Source: Lycorma delicatula (Eukaryota; Arthropoda; Insecta; Hemiptera; Fulgoridae). Taken from it: 64,000 bases of DNA. This document shows, piece after piece, positions 58,092 through 64,000 of the stretch (its first letter is position 1; every line of letters starts with the position of its first letter). The stretch covers positions 106,782,495 through 106,846,494 of the forward strand of contig NC_134455.1 of NCBI RefSeq assembly GCF_047948215.1. Direction: 5' to 3'. Under the pieces are notes generated by a model. That model worked only from the letters and a program-made list of their open reading frames with translations, ran no database searches and was not told the origin of the DNA. A program made the translations under genes and the position numbers.

Positions 58092-59450
58092 TTACTTTAG
58101 CCCGCAAATTCCGAAGTCGCTGTCGTCGGCAGATTCTAATGAGCTCGGGTCCAATTCTGAATTCATATTTACCACAAAATTTCTGATGTGCACATCATCT
58201 AAATGTTCATCTAGAATGTATTTTTTTCAACGTTAACAACATGCTTGCAGACATTGCACTCAGTATCAGACACTTCATGAAATTCCTCTTGAACTAACTG
58301 AAGGACGTCCGACATGTTAAAAAATGTAATTTTCTTAGCTATTTGCCATTTCACTTTACTCCAAATCATTTCAATGGCATTTAAGCCAGCGGGATAAGGT
58401 GGTAACCGTAGATCTGTGTGACTATAATATTCGTAAATGCCATCTATTAGTTAGTAATCTCTTTAGATTTTCTTTGTATAATTTTATAACATCATATAAT
58501 TAAGTCTTCGTCATAGTTGGAGAACAGTTAATTTGTTGTTCGGCTAACCATTTTATCGTATCGATTATTGAAGTAGTAGAATTTGGCTGTGGCTGCTTTT
58601 GTAGCATAACCTTGTGATACGATGCGTTATCTAGTACAATAACCGACCGAGTTGGCAAGTTGGGAATACATTTCTTCCGTAACCATTTCGTTTACTTTTC
58701 GGAATCCATTGATTTGTGGTAATCTCCTTTCTCATTTTACTTATACATAAATAAAGCGTTGTTGATGGATCCTTTATTACAGCTGGCATGAACAATTATT
58801 AATAGTGAGCCCTTGGATGCTGGTGTTTTCAGTCACTCACGAAGGTTTGTTGTGTTTACCCACAATTTTGGTGTTGTATGACTATTTTGAATGTAGATTT
58901 CATCTGAGTATACAATCGGTCTTCCTTTTCGCGAAATAGGGCTATTTGTCGTAGAAATTTCATTCTTTGCATTTTAATGTCATGCCGTTTTATTAGTATT
59001 TTCCGATTGTCTTCTGTTTTTTCACATCTAAATCCCATTTTACATAATGTTAACCTTAAAGATCTTTCACTACCTTTGAAATTAATTTCACTTTCGCGGG
59101 CTTTTTACATAATTCTCTTCACAGCAGAAACACATTTTTCGGTTACATAAAAGCTACTACACAAAATATATACATTAAATACAACGCCTCAAAACATCCG
59201 TGTCAAACAAATCTAAATTGCACACTATAATGGAGCGATTTACACGTTTTCTCGGCGAAACGAACACGGATAGCTTCTCAGTTTCATTTGATTTACCTTC
59301 TGCCAAGATTCTGAACAAACATATTCTGTACTTCAGTTTTCTTTACAATCCCAGTTCGGGCATTGTTTTGTAAAAGAAATTGTAAGCATTGAATACAATT
59401 TCCCTCGCCTGACTATGACCAACTATACATTTTCCTCCTAATTTCAGCAT
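58092..59450 (-). pseudogene. IS630/Tc1-type DDE transposase pseudogene, near full length
   Basis: This is a dead cut-and-paste transposase read on the minus strand from a plausible ATG (59450-59448; 'MLKLGGK') to a TAA (58094-58092). The span of ~1.36 kb would encode roughly 450 residues, about full length. Landmarks in order: 'EINFKGSERSLR' and 'MGFRCEKTEDNRKILIKRHD' (59090-58980), a linker after the DNA-binding part. 'YTQMKSTF' (about 58910) is a damaged Y-T-D-E-x-x catalytic motif. 'SVIVLDNASYHKVMLQ' (about 58640) holds the second catalytic Asp. 'LRLPPYPAGLNAIEMIWSKV' (about 58420-58360) holds the third catalytic acid in N-x-I-E. The acidic tail is 'SSLESADDSDFGICGLK'. Stops or frameshifts occur at about 59400-59150, 58900, 58490 and 58230. 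TIRs were not identified. Confidence 0.85.
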
Positions 59451-59454
59451 TTTA

Positions 59455-61715
59455 AAAGAAAATAACTGTATTCAAATGTTTAAATTTTACATGACTGAAT
59501 TTATGACAAAGCCTTAAATGAAAACAACACAACAAATATTAAAAATAAATCACTAATAGCTATTCAAGTCACTAAGGAAAATATACACCGCAATAAATGT
59601 TTTATAACAACCACTTCTACAACATAACTACAAGCCATGTGTGACATATGATTCTTCACAGTACAATGACTAGAGTAGATTAAAAATAAGTAAATGAAAT
59701 TCTAAGAATTGCGTGTTGTGTTTACAACAATTCATAAATAGCACATTTGTCATGTGTGATTAGTGAACGATTCTACTGTTAATAGTTGCCATACAACAAG
59801 AAGTAGGGCTAGATCACAACATCAATATATATTTATAATAAAACTCAACAATTGCATACGCGACAAGTTTATGAATCCTGTTTTTTATATAGTACCATAA
59901 AAGCATACAGAAAATGAAAATGTTTTTAGTTTGCTTATAACAGAGGTCAATGCATGCAAAATGCTAGTACACAGGCTTTCAGTCCCTGCACCAACATCTG
60001 TGCCGGCGAGTCTACTCTCGATTATACTAAACATAACAACCAGCCAACCATTGATGTACTGCGTATAATACTCATAATTATATCCAAGTAGGTATAACAA
60101 GGACTTATTACGTCACCTATAATGGCATAATTTTGTAGTCGATTACAAACATCTATTTATATAAGTTTAAATTTATTTCTTACACTGTTTGTGATAAGAT
60201 AGTACTATAATGTTAAATGGGACTCGATGTTCTTTATCAGCAAATTTTTAAAAACATTTTAATAACTCGAAGTAATAAATTAACTATATATTGTAGATAA
60301 ATAGATTATTTTTTAAAATTCATATTTGTCTAAAATAATTGTGTTGTTATAAGCTGTAACCGCAAAAAATAATTCAAATTGTGTCTCGCGTGTGCTCGCG
60401 TGCATGGTATTTTTTTAAATTTAAATTACTACGAGAGATATTTAAATGATAGAGTCATCCATTAATTTTAAATTTTATTTTATTTGCAAAAATAAATATT
60501 TCAACAAATATTGTAATAAAACTATTATTTCGAATTTATACAGAATTACTATTTTTAAATTTAATTATTTATTATCTTTAATAAAAAAAAAAAAAAAAAA
60601 ACATTTCATTATACATGTTTATAATATATATAAATTTTTTTTTATATAATATATAAAATATTTATATAATTTATAAAATATATATATATATAACGTAAAT
60701 AAAGAAATCAAAGGTCTGGATATCGATTTTACAAAAAAAAATAAATAAAGAAAAAAATACATAAAATATTAAATTAAATTAGTGTGATTGAGAATTACAT
60801 TTTAAAATTTACTAAATTTATCGAACATTTCGGGGAAATAATGCATTTCATTTTTTATCCAGAAGTTTCCAGATTCGAATACTAGTCCTGCTTTATATTA
60901 TAAATTTTTTTATAATAATTAAATATCAAATTCTCAAGCACAAGCTTCAAGATTATGGATTGAATGATTATCAAAAAAAAAAAAAAACTATTGTACGCAT
61001 GAACGCCATTATTACCATCAAAAATTGTAAAAATTTAAATAAGTAAAAATAAAAAAAAATAGTAAATGAATAAGAAAGTCGGAAATTCTCTGGCTTTAAA
61101 AATTCTAATTGTATTTATTATATAATACTTAAGAACTCTGAGAAATCTATAAAAATAAAACTCCGATTAAAAAAAATTACACTTTATAATTGAAATATAG
61201 GATTCAATTTTAGCTGAAATAAAAGTTGACGGCGGTCGTGATCGTTAGTAACTCCCTCCGTAACTCTGGCGCCACATCTACAACAAAACGACAAACATTA
61301 GACTGAGTAAAATACAATGATTACATAATACATAAGATAAAATATTAGCTTAATAGATGTAATTTTTGTATAATTCATTAGCCGATGATTTCAGTATGAA
61401 ATTAACACCAGTAGGGAAAGTAAATGTCTTCTAAACTTACGGGGTCTAATTTTCCCATTTTACATTATCCGATTGTCAACTAAATAATTATTTTTACTAT
61501 ACATGAATGATGATAAAGTGGAAATACCCAGGGAGTTGGCAATAGAAGGATACTGAATCAAAAGAGTGAACAAGTTAGTTTATAGAAAGAAAAAAAATTT
61601 CAATTTGTAATAGGAAATTATTTCACGTTATAATAGTAAAACTGTGAGCAAATAATTCCATAATTATAAAATATTTTTATTTTATTATACTGGTATTGTA
61701 ATAATATCTAATCTA
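59455..61715. other. AT-rich spacer with simple repeats, no supported gene
   Basis: An A-run at about 60584-60601 and TA/TATAAA simple sequence at 60620-60690. A 71-codon minus frame at 59885-60100 has no motif. Confidence 0.45.
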
Positions 61716-61717
61716 CA

Positions 61718-62600
61718 GTATGTCCGAGAAGTCTCCGTACCCCTAGACGAGTTTTTGTTACAGACTTGCTAAATAAAGTGTCAAAATTAACACAGGATTT
61801 AAGTAGCGTGCCATTTTTTCCGTAGAGTTAAATTTAAATCCTGCGTTACTTTTGAGACACCCATATTTTGTACATTTCTATACACTTTTAATTACTTATT
61901 ATTTATCCACTGGATCTCTATGTGCATCGTCGTCATGAACTCAAAGCTATGTGTCTCCATCTCCTATTTGAAGTAAGCATCTTCAGAATTGTGGGTTAGA
62001 AAGGCTTCCTCTATACCTTTACGCTTTCTCTATACCTTTCCTCTATACCTTAACATACATAAGTTGTATGTTAACTTGAGATACATATTCCTTGACTACT
62101 CCCCACAATGAGTTGTCGGGTGGACTAACGTTGGGACACCATGAAGGCTATTGCTATGGGACTGGTGATGTTTATGAACTACGGCTGATCCAACGACCAG
62201 GAAATTGTTCATTTAGGAAACCGTGTACTCGAAGAAAAAGATAAATAAACCCTGTCTGGCTGTATTCAAGCACGTTCCAGGATACCCTTCTCTTGAATTG
62301 AAGGTGAAGGTGAATGGTGAAGAATCACCATTCACTTACTCTTCAGGAAGATATGGTTTTTACAAATATCTATAATTCCGGCCCATATCATGAACAAGGT
62401 GGATTCCTTTTAAACTTGCCCACAAAATGAAGATTTTTTTCCTTAGCACAGAAAACCACATTACCGAGTTTGAATTGTGATAAGTTGCACATTCATCACT
62501 CTTCTGCTGAACGCCTAATTTAGAAATACCCTTTCTAATAAAGTATGGTGCTAGGTAGAACACTCTCTTCTATATCTTCATCCTACAACACATTTACAAA
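61718..62600 (-). mobile_element. IS630/mariner-like DNA transposon with one visible end
   Basis: The plus-strand left end 'gtccgagaagtctccgtacc' (61722-61741) has the form of a terminal inverted repeat used by a group of arthropod IS630/mariner-like elements (GTCC-x-A-x-AAGTCTC-x-GTAC). A minus-strand transposase relic follows. The opposite end was not found by about 62600. Confidence 0.5.
62080..62300 (-). pseudogene. IS630/mariner-like transposase, catalytic C-terminal relic
   Basis: The minus strand translates as 'FLNEQFPGRWISRSS' (about 62215-62170), then after two stops 'PNVSPPDNSLWGVVKEYVSQ' (about 62135-62075). This corresponds to F-L-x-x-x-F-P-x-R-W-I-G-R-G, then R-S-P-D-L-x-P-L-D-F-F-L-W-G-x-V-K, the segment carrying the last catalytic Asp in many arthropod IS630/mariner-like transposases. 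Upstream frame 62563-62360 may hold decayed middle parts ('ATYHNSNSVMWFS'). A CTCTATACCTT unit is repeated three times at 62010-62055, beyond the end of the coding match. Confidence 0.65.
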
Positions 62601-62755
62601 AGTTGGACGAAATATTATCATATTCAGGTCTTTTTAATGATCATACATTATTTACTGCAGTATATTAAGTTCAGCTTCTAGTTTACGAATTGATTTAATT
62701 AGAAATTTCTCAATCAAATCACCTACAACACGACACAAGTTTGCAGTTGCGACTT

Positions 62756-64000
62756 CTTTTTTTTTACTATTTACGTACCCCCTCATAAATGGGATAGTAT
62801 CGGACTCGCACAAGTTCAGCTAGATGTTATTAAGAGCCTATGTGTTCTCGCACCCTACCAACTAAAACTTCTATCTCACCGTACCCCCACCGGAGCCGGA
62901 TCAGCATTTAAGCACTTACTCAGCTCCGGGGGTGCGATCCTCTAACCACCAAGGATGTGCCGCACCAGGTTCGACTATGCCGTTCCCAGCCGCCCCAACC
63001 AGTGGTCGGGTCTCGATCTTTTCCGCTCAAGGGGTCTGGAATGAAACCGCTTCATCGCCACCGCTCATCCAGGCAAGCCCAGACGAATGGCAACTCCATG
63101 GAGGGCTGTCCCAACCTCCCTCGCTCCTTTCTCTTTTACCTGTATTTGGTGTTAAGCTTCACCCAAGTTTTTAGCTTCATCTTCTTTGGTCTTTATGACA
63201 ACGGTTAACTTTGACACCTCCTCCTACTGAGCTCGTCCTCTTAGCATATATTCAACGGTATTATCTGATGTCAGCTACCCCAGCCTATAAATATGACTAT
63301 TCTGATCCCACCTATGACAGTTGGAAAAAGTATGTTCAGCTGTATCTTCTAATTTGCAGTATTGAAAATCAGGTGTTCTTCTTTTGAACCTAAACTGGTA
63401 AGAGGAAACCCCTCTGATCCGTCAACAGTTTTGTAAGCCAATAAGTGGGTCCATCATGTTTCCTCCTAATCCATGACGAGAGCTGCGGTAGTAGGCGTTT
63501 AGCCCATCTGCCATACCCTTTTGTCTCATCTCATCTCATTGTATCTGCCATACCCTTAGCAGACATTCCTCGGATATTGATTTAGGAATTCCCTCTCGTC
63601 ACCGCACCATTTGTCTAGCCCTTAATGATACTGAGAGCAACCCAGCTATAACCTCAACTGCAGGTCCGGATATAGTTCGACATGCGGCAGTTATTCCTAT
63701 CACTGCTCTTCGTTGCAGCGGGATTAGGCGATTTGCATTCCTCTTTTTCTCTAACGCCGAGGACCACAGAGGGATCGCATGCAGTATTATTAATGTAGCA
63801 ACACATAACGTCAGTCGCCTCCGGCTAGCACGTGGGCTCCTTCTAGATGAGAATAACTTATTAAGTTCAGTTATAATTCTCTCTGCACACTCCGAAACTT
63901 CTTTTACGTAAGTAGAGAAGAGTCCAGACCTTTCTACCCACACTCCCAGATACTTTGCACTTCTGGATTCTGTCATTCTGGTGCCGTCTATCGTCACCTC
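62756..64000 (-). mobile_element. R1-type LINE, 3' part, runs off window end
   Basis: The minus-strand frame 63997-63599 carries 'SRSAKYLGVWVERSG', 'VATLIILHAIPLWSSALEK' and 'LQRRAVIGITAACRTISGPA', the post-RT part of R1/LOA-type ORF2. It continues in other frames with 'HDGPTYWLTKLLTD' and the zinc knuckle 'CKLEDTAEHTFSNCHRWD' (about 63345-63292; Cys, His and Cys present, the first Cys lost). A short segment ('ctgccatacccttttgtctc' region, 63508-63557) is tandemly duplicated. A GC-richer 3' UTR runs to a short A-tail (62756-62765). The 5' portion, with any RT core, lies beyond position 64000. The coding part is broken by frameshifts. Confidence 0.8.

Noticed and set aside
62932..63208. Two overlapping plus-strand frames of about 80 codons with Pro/Ser-rich products
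   Set aside because: They lie antisense to the GC-richer 3' UTR of the R1-type LINE at the window end.
1..64000. CRISPR array, bacterial operon, prophage or organelle DNA
   Set aside because: No regularly spaced repeats, no long ORFs and no ribosome-binding-site pattern. Eukaryotic TE classes dominate.
1..64000. Endogenous virus or LTR retrotransposon
   Set aside because: I found no gag, protease, integrase or paired LTRs. The reverse transcriptases seen are all non-LTR type.

Overview
The window looks like intergenic DNA from a large, strongly AT-rich, repeat-laden animal genome. An insect is most likely, and the repeat mix (mariner, hAT, Helitron, Jockey/R1-type LINEs, a Penelope-like element, tRNA-derived SINEs) would suit a hemipteran, but that last step is impression, not proof. 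I found no convincing host protein gene, rRNA, true tRNA, CRISPR array or prokaryotic feature. Almost everything recognisable is a dead or fragmentary transposable element. Open frames of 60-110 codons occur throughout and are expected by chance at this base composition, so I did not annotate them unless they carry a recognisable protein motif.

Layout. 0-8 kb: an old repeat with CCGGCG-containing inverted ends (called Rep-B, 40-1855) carrying a SINE-1 copy; then a ~690-bp repeat (Rep-A) split by a 2.8-kb hAT transposon (4135-6917). 8-17 kb: a hammerhead-like Penelope remnant, LINE fragments, a second Rep-A copy split by a LINE (13057-14160), a Helitron helicase tail (15.8-16.0 kb) and SINE-1 pieces. 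17-21 kb: a long-inverted-repeat DNA transposon (Rep-C), a mariner N-terminus and the 3' end of an R1-type LINE with its poly-A tail. 22-30 kb: mostly unclassified AT-rich repeat, a Jockey scrap and a second Rep-B copy. 30-37 kb: three LINEs, one (30362-31736) with a perfect 12-bp target-site duplication. 39-45 kb: a mariner corpse, a hAT with TIRs that received a SINE-2 (18-bp duplication), a near-perfect 33-bp-arm hairpin and the best SINE-1 copy. 46-51 kb: LINE tails, further Rep-C and Rep-B copies, and a TIR element with a CCCTAGGG palindrome in each end. 53-57 kb: a Penelope-like element with a hammerhead-ribozyme-like motif, a third Rep-C and a third Rep-A. 58-64 kb: a near-full-length IS630/Tc1-type transposase pseudogene, another IS630/mariner element, and an R1-type LINE running off the window end.

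The sequence is best read as a stratified insertion record: Rep-A and Rep-B are old hosts, interrupted by hAT, LINE and SINE insertions. The items most worth follow-up are the 44-kb hairpin, the Penelope/hammerhead pair, the two SINE families sharing one 3' tail, and the Rep-C long-TIR family.
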